From Acidimicrobiales bacterium (GTDB lineage: Bacteria > Actinomycetota > Acidimicrobiia > Acidimicrobiales > Aldehydirespiratoraceae), in the NCBI GenBank assembly GCA_040219515.1, contig JAVJSI010000016.1, positions 1 through 61,389 of the forward strand: a DNA stretch of 61,389 nucleotides. The letters run 5' to 3'. The notes beneath the pieces are model-generated. The model saw only the letters and a list, made by a program, of their open reading frames with translations. It did no database searches and had not been told where the DNA came from. Of this stretch, positions 43,404 through 50,666 are shown piece after piece. The translations under genes and the position numbers were made by a program. Positions within the stretch are counted from its first letter, which is position 1; every line of letters begins with the position of its first letter.

Positions 43404-44650
43404 CCACTCCCACGATCGACGCACCCGAACCCGACACCGGCTCTCGGCGGCGCCGGCCCGCGCCGCCGGCCAACGCCTTCTTCCGTTACGGATTCCCGCT
43501 GTTGGTCCTGGCGGCGGCGTTGATCGTCGTTGTGCTGTGGCGAGACGGCGCGAAAGCGGTGCTCGATTCGACCGACGGCGAGGACTTCTCACCGGTCGAC
43601 GACCCGGCCGAGGCCGGATTCCTCGCCTTCGCCACCCCCACACCGACCCTGCTGGTCGCCCATGTCGATGGTGACGATGCACTGGTCGGCGTCACGGTGC
43701 TGGCCCGAACGACCCTCGACGAGGGTGGCGCCCTGATCATCTACTCGCCGGACATGCTGGTCGACCTCTCGGGTGACGACGTGATCCTCGACGAGCTCTA
43801 TGCGGCCGAAGGGGCCGAGGGGCTCGAGCGGGCCATCGGGGAGTACATGGGCTTCGGATTCACCGACGACCCGATGCTGATGGACGAGGCTCGGCTCGCC
43901 GAGTTCCTCACGCTCGTCGAACCGATTCCCTACTTCCTCGCCGACGACCTGGTTCGGGTCGACGAGTCGGGCACCGAGCAGATCGTCCACCCGTCCGGCA
44001 ACGGCACGTTCAGGGGTGAGGAACTGGCGGAGATCTACCGTTGGCGCAACCCGGCCGAACGCGACGACGGCCGGTTCACCCGGCAGCTCGCCGTCTGGCA
44101 GGCGTGGCTCGGTCAGGTCGGCGAGGTCGAGGGCGAGGACGATCTGATCCGGGTCACCCTGCCCTTCGACGCCGGTCTTCCGCCCTACCTGCGGGCCTTC
44201 GCCACCGGCACTGCGGACCTCGAAGTGGTTCCGGCGGTCCCGTACGACCTGGGTGGTGGCGACCCGATCTACGCCCTGGGCGACGACGACACGGACTGGC
44301 CTCGTGAAACCGGTCGACGGATCGTGCCCCTTCCCGTCGCCTACGCGGCCGGCGTATGGCCCACGGTGCAGCTCCTCGACGGGACGGGCGACGCCGCCGT
44401 ACGCGACGCGTTCCTCCCGGCCGTCGTGGCCGCCGGCGCAGAGATCACCGTGATCGGCAACGCCCCGACCTTCGGCATCGCCGAGACGTTCGTGGCGTAC
44501 CACGATGTCGTGGACGAGGCGCCGGCCATCGACCTCGCCGATTCGCTCGGCGTGTCGGTGCGTTTCGACGAACAACTCGACCATCCGGCCCAGCTCACCG
44601 TTACCGTGGGGGCTGATTCCGCCGACCTGTCAGCGAGCCTGAGTGAATAG
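43400..44650 (+). CDS. single-pass membrane protein with LCP-like and LytR_C-like domains
   Basis: 416 residues. One N-terminal membrane helix (about 30-46) puts the rest outside. Residues ~70-290 follow the outline of an LCP (LytR-CpsA-Psr) domain (TPTLLVAHVDGDDALVGVTVLARTTL ... IIYSPDMLVDL), but the usual SRSDTM and phosphate-binding Arg motifs are not evident. The last ~110 residues (PTVQLLDGTGDAAVRDAFLPAVVAAGAEITVIGNA) resemble LytR_C. Position between nadD and rsfS matches LCP proteins elsewhere. It may be a wall-polymer ligase with altered chemistry or a non-catalytic relative. Overlaps rsfS by 8 bp. Confidence 0.55.
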   Translation: MTTPTIDAPEPDTGSRRRRPAPPANAFFRYGFPLLVLAAALIVVVLWRDGAKAVLDSTDGEDFSPVDDPAEAGFLAFATPTPTLLVAHVDGDDALVGVTVLARTTLDEGGALIIYSPDMLVDLSGDDVILDELYAAEGAEGLERAIGEYMGFGFTDDPMLMDEARLAEFLTLVEPIPYFLADDLVRVDESGTEQIVHPSGNGTFRGEELAEIYRWRNPAERDDGRFTRQLAVWQAWLGQVGEVEGEDDLIRVTLPFDAGLPPYLRAFATGTADLEVVPAVPYDLGGGDPIYALGDDDTDWPRETGRRIVPLPVAYAAGVWPTVQLLDGTGDAAVRDAFLPAVVAAGAEITVIGNAPTFGIAETFVAYHDVVDEAPAIDLADSLGVSVRFDEQLDHPAQLTVTVGADSADLSASLSE

Positions 44651-45026
44651 TCCGACCGACGAGATCCGGCAGTGGGTTCGACTCGCGGCCGCGGCAGCAG
44701 ATGACAAGAAGGCGAACGACGTCATCATCATCGACGTGGGCGAGGTGTTCTCGGTCTCCGACTACTTCCTGATCGCCTCCGGCTCCAGCAACCGACAGGT
44801 GCACGCCATCGTCGACGGCATCGAGGAGCGTCTCACGCGGGACGGCGGGCCCAAGCCGGCCCGAGTCGAAGGCAAGGAGGACCGCGAGTGGGTCCTGATG
44901 GACTACGGCACGTTCGTCGTTCACGTGTTCCACCAGGAGCAGCGCGACTTCTACCAGCTCGAGAAGCTGTGGGGCGACCGGCCGCGCGTCACGTGGGAAC
45001 CGCTGCGCGCACCCGAGGCGGGCTGA
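44643..45026 (+). CDS. rsfS: ribosomal silencing factor RsfS
   Basis: 127 residues. Core DVIIIDVGEVFSVSDYFLIASGSSNRQVHAIVDGIEERL ... WVLMDYGTFVVHVFHQEQRDFYQLEKLWGDRP is the family signature. It binds L14 and blocks subunit joining when nutrients are short. GTG start inside the previous gene (8-bp overlap). Confidence 0.95.
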   Translation: MNSPTDEIRQWVRLAAAAADDKKANDVIIIDVGEVFSVSDYFLIASGSSNRQVHAIVDGIEERLTRDGGPKPARVEGKEDREWVLMDYGTFVVHVFHQEQRDFYQLEKLWGDRPRVTWEPLRAPEAG

Positions 45027-45035
45027 GCACGGGCC

Positions 45036-45395
45036 CTACTGGGGCACCTGCGCCGGCGTCCGTCGAGTAGGCGGATCGCGATGTTCGGTGTCGGCGGTGG
45101 TCGTGCGCATCGTCCACGCCTCGCCGTCCCAGTAGCGACGTTCGAACCGGCCCGACGGGTCGGGTTTCCAGTCCTCGGAGAGGTCGTCGGGCTCGGGCAG
45201 CGGCTCGATGAGGCGCCGCAAGATCGCAAGGATGGAGTTGATGCCGACGGTCGGGTCGTTGTTCGTGACCGACACGAGTTCCCAGCCGCGCTCGCCGGCG
45301 TCGTTCAGCGCTCGGGTGAATCCGGCGGCGTTGGTGGACGCCGCCTGGATGTGGACGTACTCCCATTGGGTCCGCTCGGTCGACGCCTGCGCCAT
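45036..45395 (-). CDS. small DUF4177-like protein with C-terminal DUF2510 motif
   Basis: 119 residues. The N-terminal half (QWEYVHIQAASTNAAGFTRALNDAGERGWELVSVTN) fits DUF4177. The segment WKPDPSGRFERRYWDGEAWT (about 74-93) is a DUF2510 module, usually next to membrane helices in actinobacteria, though none is present here. Cytosolic; function unknown. Convergent with rsfS. Confidence 0.7.
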   Translation of the reverse strand: MAQASTERTQWEYVHIQAASTNAAGFTRALNDAGERGWELVSVTNNDPTVGINSILAILRRLIEPLPEPDDLSEDWKPDPSGRFERRYWDGEAWTMRTTTADTEHRDPPTRRTPAQVPQ

Positions 45396-45460
45396 TCGCT
45401 ACCTCCGTCTCGCCGCTGCCCGAGCATTGCACACCGGGTGAGGGCGATGGGAGAACGAAG

Positions 45461-45494
45461 AAGCCCAGACCGGGCTTACGCCTGACCTGGGCTT
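45461..45494 (-). terminator. terminator of tRNA-Ala
   Basis: AAGCCCAG pairs with CTGGGCTT, and inside, CGGGC pairs with GCCTG around a TTAC loop, separated by a symmetric AC/AC internal loop. It lies just 3' of the tRNA on the minus strand. Confidence 0.7.
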
Positions 45495-45502
45495 TCGGGG
45501 AG

Positions 45503-45575
45503 TGGAGCTAAGGGGAATTGAACCCCTGACCTCTTCCATGCCATGGAAGCGCTCTACCAACTGAGCTATAGCCCC
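45503..45575 (-). tRNA. tRNA-Ala (anticodon GGC), CCA not encoded
   Basis: Minus-strand cloverleaf: acceptor GGGGCTA/TAGCTCC with discriminator A, D-arm GCTC/GAGC, anticodon stem CTTCC/GGAAG with loop ATGGCAT (anticodon GGC), T-stem AGGGG/CCCCT around TTCAATT. The 3' end is followed by CTCC, so CCA is added after transcription, unlike the tRNA-Gly of this window. Confidence 0.95.
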
Positions 45576-45641
45576 GAAGTGTTCGGAGCGGAATCGTAGC
45601 AGGCGGGGCAGAGGCTCCCACCTCGCAATCCGGGTGACGCG

Positions 45642-45647
45642 TAGCGT
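45642..45647 (+). promoter_or_regulatory. -10 element of the GT-C-like gene
   Basis: TAGCGT, 7 nt before ATG 45655; it falls inside the longer open frame (45634), favouring the shorter start. Confidence 0.5.
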
Positions 45648-45654
45648 CGCGGGG

Positions 45655-47220
45655 ATGTCGTCGCCCCGCCGGATCCTCGCTGCCGCAACGGTGCTGCATG
45701 CGGTGGTGGGGGCGTGGATCGCGACCTCGATCACCGGCCCGTTGCTGGCCATCGACGACCTGGCGTATCTGTCGATGGGGCGAACTCTGGCGGGCGGGGG
45801 AGCGGCGCCGCTCGGGGCACAACCGCCCTACGGCGTCCTCTATCCGACCCTGCTCGCGCCGGGGTGGCTGATGGGGCTCGACGAGTCGCAGATGATCGTG
45901 TTCGCCCAGCTCGTCAACGCCGTGCTCGGCGCAGCGCTGCTCCCGGTGCTCTTCGCCCTGGTGCGACGACTCAGCGACGCGTCGTTCGGACGGGCCCTCG
46001 GTGCCGCGACGATCGGCGCCTCGCTGCCGGCGGCCCTGCTCACGGGCTCGATCGTGTGGACGGAGCGGTTGCTCCCGCTCCTGACGGCGCTGGCCGTCCT
46101 CGCGCTGCTGCGAGTGCGGGACGAGGCGTCGCTGCGCCACGGGGCCGAGGTGGCAGCGGTCGTCGCTGCGCTGGTCGCGACTCATCCTCGAACGATCGTG
46201 GTGGCGGCTGTGGTGCTGCTCGCGGCACTGGGAATCGCCGGTCGGCGCGGGAGCCTGCGGGTCGGTGTGGCCGCCGCCTTGCTCGGCGCCGTGGGTGTGG
46301 GCCTCGGCGAGATCGCCCGACGGGCGCTCACCGACCGGACCTTCGGGGCCGACGCCACCTATGACGCCGCCGACCTGGCCGGGCGGCGCGGTTTCGACGA
46401 CGCGACCGAGATGCTCGTGAAGGGTGGCGGCACGGTGGCGTACCTCGTGCTCGCCACCGCAGGGCTGGCGGTGCTGGGGGCGGTCCTGCTCTCCCGCCAC
46501 CGCGCGATCGCGATCACGTACGGGGCCATGGTGGTCGCCACGGTGGCGATGGCAGGGTGGTTCCTCGCCGGTGTCGAGCGGGCCGACTCGTACCTGCACG
46601 GCCGCTACATCGAGACCCTCGCGCCGCTGCTGGTGACGCTCGGTGTCGTGGCGGCAGCCCGGCTGCCGTGGCGAACGAGCGCGCTGGTGCTGAGCGGATC
46701 CGTGGTGGCCGCCGGGATCTACGGCGCGTGGGCGGGTGGGGGCGACAACTGGGCCGACCCCCGAACGCCGGTGATGATGCTCGGGGTCGACGTCAGCGGC
46801 GCGCCACTCGCCGGCTCGGTGTTCCAGCCGGGGGCCGCCGCCGCGGTGGGGGTTGTCGCCGGCTTGGTGATCCTGGCCGCGGCCCGAGGAGGCGTGTGGG
46901 AAGCACCCGTGGTGATGTCCCTCCTGGTGGCGATGGCGGTCATCTCGGGCACTGCGACGATCGACTCGCTCAGGGACCAGACCACCGTGGGCTGGGTGCA
47001 GACGTCGCTGGCCGATGTGGAGATCGACGCTCTGCTGGTCGACAGCCGGGTGCCCTCGACGCTGGTGGGCGCGGTGGCGTGGGAGGTCGGGTTCGACCGG
47101 ACGACGACCGACCGGCTCGCCGCGGTGACACATCAACTGTTGCCGCCCGACGCCGTGGCCCCCGACGGCGCCACCGCGGCCGTCGAGTTCGGCGAGGGGA
47201 CCCTCTGGGCGCTGCCCTGA
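45655..47220 (+). CDS. polytopic membrane protein, GT-C glycosyltransferase-like
   Basis: 521 residues, about 11-13 membrane helices. After the first helix, the loop reads TGPLLAIDDLAYLSMGRTLAGG. An acidic pair in the first outer loop followed by Tyr is typical of GT-C enzymes that use lipid-phosphate sugars (ArnT/PMT-like). The C-terminal ~100 residues form a small soluble region. It stands alone between tRNA-Ala and a convergent LLM gene, so no pathway can be read from context. Donor and acceptor unknown. Confidence 0.5.
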   Translation: MSSPRRILAAATVLHAVVGAWIATSITGPLLAIDDLAYLSMGRTLAGGGAAPLGAQPPYGVLYPTLLAPGWLMGLDESQMIVFAQLVNAVLGAALLPVLFALVRRLSDASFGRALGAATIGASLPAALLTGSIVWTERLLPLLTALAVLALLRVRDEASLRHGAEVAAVVAALVATHPRTIVVAAVVLLAALGIAGRRGSLRVGVAAALLGAVGVGLGEIARRALTDRTFGADATYDAADLAGRRGFDDATEMLVKGGGTVAYLVLATAGLAVLGAVLLSRHRAIAITYGAMVVATVAMAGWFLAGVERADSYLHGRYIETLAPLLVTLGVVAAARLPWRTSALVLSGSVVAAGIYGAWAGGGDNWADPRTPVMMLGVDVSGAPLAGSVFQPGAAAAVGVVAGLVILAAARGGVWEAPVVMSLLVAMAVISGTATIDSLRDQTTVGWVQTSLADVEIDALLVDSRVPSTLVGAVAWEVGFDRTTTDRLAAVTHQLLPPDAVAPDGATAAVEFGEGTLWALP

Positions 47221-47224
47221 TCGG

Positions 47225-48229
47225 CTAGATCGCGCGGATCGCGTCGACCACGGGACCCCAGACCTCGGGATCGCCGTCGGCGGAGAACTGCACCCGGTCG
47301 ACGATGCCGCCGAAGCGTCGCTCGACCTCGGCCGCGACATCGCCGGGCTCGGCGACGATGGCGAAGTGGGACAGGATCTCGTCGTCGATGACCTCGGCCA
47401 TCTCGACCCACTTGCCTTCCTTCGACATGCGGTTGAGTTCGGGCTGCACGTCCCCCCAACCGTGGTGGTCGAGCACGCCCTTGTAGGCGGGTGTCGACCC
47501 GTAGAACGCCACCTGCTGCTTCACTCCCTGTTTACGCTGGGCGACCTCATCTTCGGTGGTGCCGCTGACGACGAACATGGGGATCGAGATCTCGATGTCG
47601 TCGCGGGTGCGACCTCGCTCGGCCAGCCCCGCGTCGATCGCCGGCAGGGTGACGTCACGCAGGTAGTCGGCGGTCTGGAACGAGTGCGAGACGAAACCGT
47701 CGGCGACCCGCCCGGCCACCTTCGTCATCAGCGGGCCGACCGCCGCAAGGGTGATGCGCGGGTCGGGATGGTCGCTCACGCCGGGCGAGAACATCGGCGT
47801 CATCAGCGTGTGCTGGTAGAACTCGCCGCGATGGTCGAGCTTCTCGCCCGTCCGCCAGCAGTCCCAGATCGCGTGGATCGCGTCGATCATGTCCTCCATG
47901 CGGGCCGCCGGTTTCGACCACGGCATGGAGAACCGCTTCTCGATGTGGGGCTTGATCTGCGACCCGAGACCGAGGGTGAAGCGGCCCCCCGAGAACTCCT
48001 GGAGGTCCCACGCGATGTTGGCGAGGATCATCGGATTCCGCGAGAACGCAACGGCGATACCGGTGGCCAACTCGACCCGCTCGGTGCGGTCGGCGGCGAG
48101 AAGGATCGGGAAGAACGGATCGTGGCTCAGCTCGGCGGTGAGCAGACCGTCGTAGCCGAAGGCCTCCATCGCGGCGGCACGGTCGCCCACCGTGTGCAGA
48201 TCGCCCATGATGCCTGCGTCAACCTTCAT
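47225..48229 (-). CDS. LLM-class F420-dependent oxidoreductase
   Basis: 334 residues. Luciferase-like TIM barrel: LATGIAVAFSRNPMILANIAWDLQEFSGGRFTLGLGSQIKPHIEKRFSMPWSKPAARMEDMIDAI is the family signature. It probably uses F420 (or FMN) to reduce or oxidise a small molecule. ATG 48229 (MKVDAGIMGDL) overlaps the upstream PAC2 gene by 11 nt. Longer frames are read-through. Its substrate is not predictable. Confidence 0.88.
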   Translation of the reverse strand: MKVDAGIMGDLHTVGDRAAAMEAFGYDGLLTAELSHDPFFPILLAADRTERVELATGIAVAFSRNPMILANIAWDLQEFSGGRFTLGLGSQIKPHIEKRFSMPWSKPAARMEDMIDAIHAIWDCWRTGEKLDHRGEFYQHTLMTPMFSPGVSDHPDPRITLAAVGPLMTKVAGRVADGFVSHSFQTADYLRDVTLPAIDAGLAERGRTRDDIEISIPMFVVSGTTEDEVAQRKQGVKQQVAFYGSTPAYKGVLDHHGWGDVQPELNRMSKEGKWVEMAEVIDDEILSHFAIVAEPGDVAAEVERRFGGIVDRVQFSADGDPEVWGPVVDAIRAI

Positions 48230-49115
48230 CTTCGTCTCCGTTGCTGTCGTCCTGGGCCCGCAGGAACTGCTCGACCTCGGCGGCCAGCTCATCGCTCGTG
48301 GGCAGCGTCTCGCCGTCGTGACCGAACTGGTCGTGTTGATTCTCGAGTTCGAGCAGCATCGCCCGGTGCGTGTCCTCGTCGGAGACGAGCTCGTCGAGCC
48401 GGGTGCGGGTGTTCAGGGCCCGTTCGCTGAGGTCACCGGTCGTTGCGCTCACGCCGGCCGCCTCGTCGAGCCCTTCGATCAATGCCTGGGTCGCCGCCGG
48501 GTAGGGGCCCGGCGGGATGTAGTGCGGCACCTGGGCCCACAGCGTCAGCGCCTCGATGTCGGCCGCATCGAAGGCGAGCTCGAGCACTGCCGACAGTCCG
48601 GCCGGCACATCGAGCGTGGCCCGTTGCTGATTGCTGCGGGCGAGGTCGACCCGGGGCGAGGTGATGGTCAACCTCGTCGCCCGGGTGTGGGGCACCGCGG
48701 CGGGGTAGGCGCCCATCGCAGCCACTCGGCGCACACCGAACCGGTCGGCGAGATCGACTACCGCAGTGGTGAAGGAACGCCAGTTGTGGTCGGGCTCGGC
48801 CCCGTGGAGGATCAGGACATCGCGGTCGTTCTCGTCGCGGCCCGCCGCCAGCTCGATCTTCGGCCAGTCGACGCGGGCGTTGACCCCGTCGACGATGTGC
48901 ATCATCGGTCGCCGAGCCCGATGATCGATCAACCATTCGGTGTCGAAGTCGACCAGGGGATCCGCGCCGGTGGCGTCGACGAGGTGGCGCACGGCGGCAC
49001 CGGCCGAGACCCCGGCATCGATCCAGCCGTCGAAGTGCACGATCAGCACGGGATCGATGAGGTCGGGCGTGCGGAGCACGGTGTAGAGGTCGGTCGGGTC
49101 GATGGACTTGGTCAT
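48219..49115 (-). CDS. PAC2-family protein (proteasome assembly chaperone fold)
   Basis: 298 residues from ATG 49115. Features of the actinobacterial PAC2 family: DPVLIVHFDGWIDAGVSAGAAVRHLV, the loop DGVNARVDWPKIEL, and GAYPAAVPHTRATRLTI. A charged C-terminal tail ends DSNGDEDEG. The family fold relates to eukaryotic proteasome chaperones; the bacterial function is not established. Frames open upstream of 49115 overlap the trxA-side promoter. Divergent from the thioredoxin gene. Confidence 0.85.
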   Translation of the reverse strand: MTKSIDPTDLYTVLRTPDLIDPVLIVHFDGWIDAGVSAGAAVRHLVDATGADPLVDFDTEWLIDHRARRPMMHIVDGVNARVDWPKIELAAGRDENDRDVLILHGAEPDHNWRSFTTAVVDLADRFGVRRVAAMGAYPAAVPHTRATRLTITSPRVDLARSNQQRATLDVPAGLSAVLELAFDAADIEALTLWAQVPHYIPPGPYPAATQALIEGLDEAAGVSATTGDLSERALNTRTRLDELVSDEDTHRAMLLELENQHDQFGHDGETLPTSDELAAEVEQFLRAQDDSNGDEDEG

Positions 49116-49184
49116 CCGAGGAGCATCTGAGCACGCGAAGGGTGGTCCCGTCGAAGTGGTGACGGGAATCGATCGGGGCCCCGC

Positions 49185-49190
49185 TACGTT
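49185..49190 (+). promoter_or_regulatory. -10 element of the thioredoxin-TPR gene
   Basis: TACGTT, 10 nt before ATG 49201; no ribosome binding site between. Confidence 0.4.
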
Positions 49191-49200
49191 GCAAGTCACC

Positions 49201-49899
49201 ATGGTTGATGTAACTGACGCGACATTCGAAGCCGAAGTGGTGGAGCGGTCGAAGACCGTCCCCGTGGTGGTGGATCTCTGGGCCGAATGGTGTGGCCCCT
49301 GCAAGCAGCTGGGTCCGATCCTCGAGAAGGTCGTCGCCGAGACCAACGGTCAGGTCGTGCTGGCCAAGGTCGACGTCGACGCCAACCCGGGCGTCTCCCA
49401 GGCGTTCAAGGTGCAGTCGATTCCCGCCGTCTACGCGATGAAGGACGGCCAGATTGTCGACGGCTTCATGGGTGCGCAGGGCGAGGCGCAGGTCAGGGAG
49501 TTCATCGACAAGCTCGTGCCGCCGAGCGAACTGCCCGAGATCGACCAGCTCGTCGAAGCCGGCGACGAGGCGTCCTTGGTGAAGGCGCTCGAGATCCAGG
49601 CCGACTACCCGCCCGCCGTGGTGGCTCTCGCCGAGATCCTCGTCGACCAGGGTGACGTCGAGACCGGTCTCAAGCTGCTCGAACGCATTCCGGAATCGGC
49701 CGACACCCGCCGGATCACCGCGCTCGCCCGCACCGGTGGTGTGGGCGACGATGTCGATGCCACCCTCGCCTCGCTGCTCGGCTCGGTGAAGACCGACGAG
49801 GACGCTCGCCAGAAGTTCGTCGACCTCCTCGAAGTTCTCGGCAATGCGGATCCCCGCACGGCCGAGTGGCGCCGAAAGCTGAGCGCCGCACTTTTCTGA
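49201..49899 (+). CDS. thioredoxin-TPR protein, CnoX/YbbN-like
   Basis: 232 residues. Thioredoxin domain (1-110) with the active site W-CGPC (Cys31, Cys34) and cis-Pro in SIPAVYAM. The C-terminal ~110 residues are helical TPR-like repeats (EIDQLVEAGDEASLVKALEIQADYPPAVVALAEILVDQGDVETGLKLLERIP). This domain order is that of CnoX (YbbN), a chaperedoxin that protects proteins from oxidation and hands them to GroEL. Actinobacterial members keep the CxxC, so reductase activity is plausible. Confidence 0.9.
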   Translation: MVDVTDATFEAEVVERSKTVPVVVDLWAEWCGPCKQLGPILEKVVAETNGQVVLAKVDVDANPGVSQAFKVQSIPAVYAMKDGQIVDGFMGAQGEAQVREFIDKLVPPSELPEIDQLVEAGDEASLVKALEIQADYPPAVVALAEILVDQGDVETGLKLLERIPESADTRRITALARTGGVGDDVDATLASLLGSVKTDEDARQKFVDLLEVLGNADPRTAEWRRKLSAALF

Positions 49900-49979
49900 C
49901 GCCCGTCGCTGTCCGACCCCCGCAGTAGGGTCTCACCAACGCCACTTCCCCCTTGTGAGCCATCCGGAGAGGCAAGGGC

Positions 49980-50666
49980 GTGGACGTTCGTCGTCGGGTA
50001 TCGGAGTTCTTCGGTTCGCTCGCGGATCGACTCGGGGTGAGCCCGTGGAGCGTCGTCATCGGCACGCTGTCCGTCGCGGCGGCAGCCGCTGCCGGGTGGT
50101 GGGCGTTCGCCGCGCCGGCACCGCCGCCGGTCGAAGAAGTGCTCCCGCGAGTCGAAGAGATGGCGCCGATCGTCACGGCCGCCGACGCGCCCGTCGCGGA
50201 GGCCTCGACCATCCTCGTGCACGTCGACGGGGCGGTGGCCCGCCCCGGCGTGCACGAACTGCCGGTCGACGCCCGGGTCATCGATGCGATCGACGCGGCG
50301 GCCGGTCTCCTCGCCGACGCCGACCGTGAGCGCCTCAACCTGGCGGCCCCCCTCCTCGACGGCCAACGGGTGTGGATACCCCGGGTGGGGGAGGAGGAAC
50401 CGACCGTCATCGCGGTCGAGGGCGGCGTGGCCGGGGGCGGCGCAACCGGCGGTGGCGGCGACCAGGGGTCGAGCGGGCCGATCGATCTCAACCGGGCCGA
50501 TCAGGCGGCGCTGGAGTCCCTACCCGGCATCGGGCCGAGCATTGCCGGCGCGATCCTCCAGCATCGTGACCGCGAAGGCCCGTTCGAGCGGGTCGAGGAC
50601 CTTCTCGAGGTGGCCGGCATCGGCCCGTCGCGACTGGCCCAGCTCGAAGACCTGGTCACGGTGTGA
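49980..50666 (+). CDS. comEA: ComEA-like DNA-binding competence protein
   Basis: 228 residues. One N-terminal membrane helix (about 24-44), then an SLBB domain (ILVHVDGAVARPGVHELPVDARVIDAIDAAAG), a Gly-rich linker (about 140-160) and a helix-hairpin-helix pair (IDLNRADQAALESLPGIGPSIAGAILQHRDREGPFERVEDLLEVAGIGPSRLAQLEDLV). It binds incoming DNA at the cell surface. GGAGAGG lies before GTG 49980 and TAGGGT at 49926 may be the -10, so this message is leadered. GTGA overlap with comEC. Confidence 0.93.
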   Translation: MDVRRRVSEFFGSLADRLGVSPWSVVIGTLSVAAAAAAGWWAFAAPAPPPVEEVLPRVEEMAPIVTAADAPVAEASTILVHVDGAVARPGVHELPVDARVIDAIDAAAGLLADADRERLNLAAPLLDGQRVWIPRVGEEEPTVIAVEGGVAGGGATGGGGDQGSSGPIDLNRADQAALESLPGIGPSIAGAILQHRDREGPFERVEDLLEVAGIGPSRLAQLEDLVTV

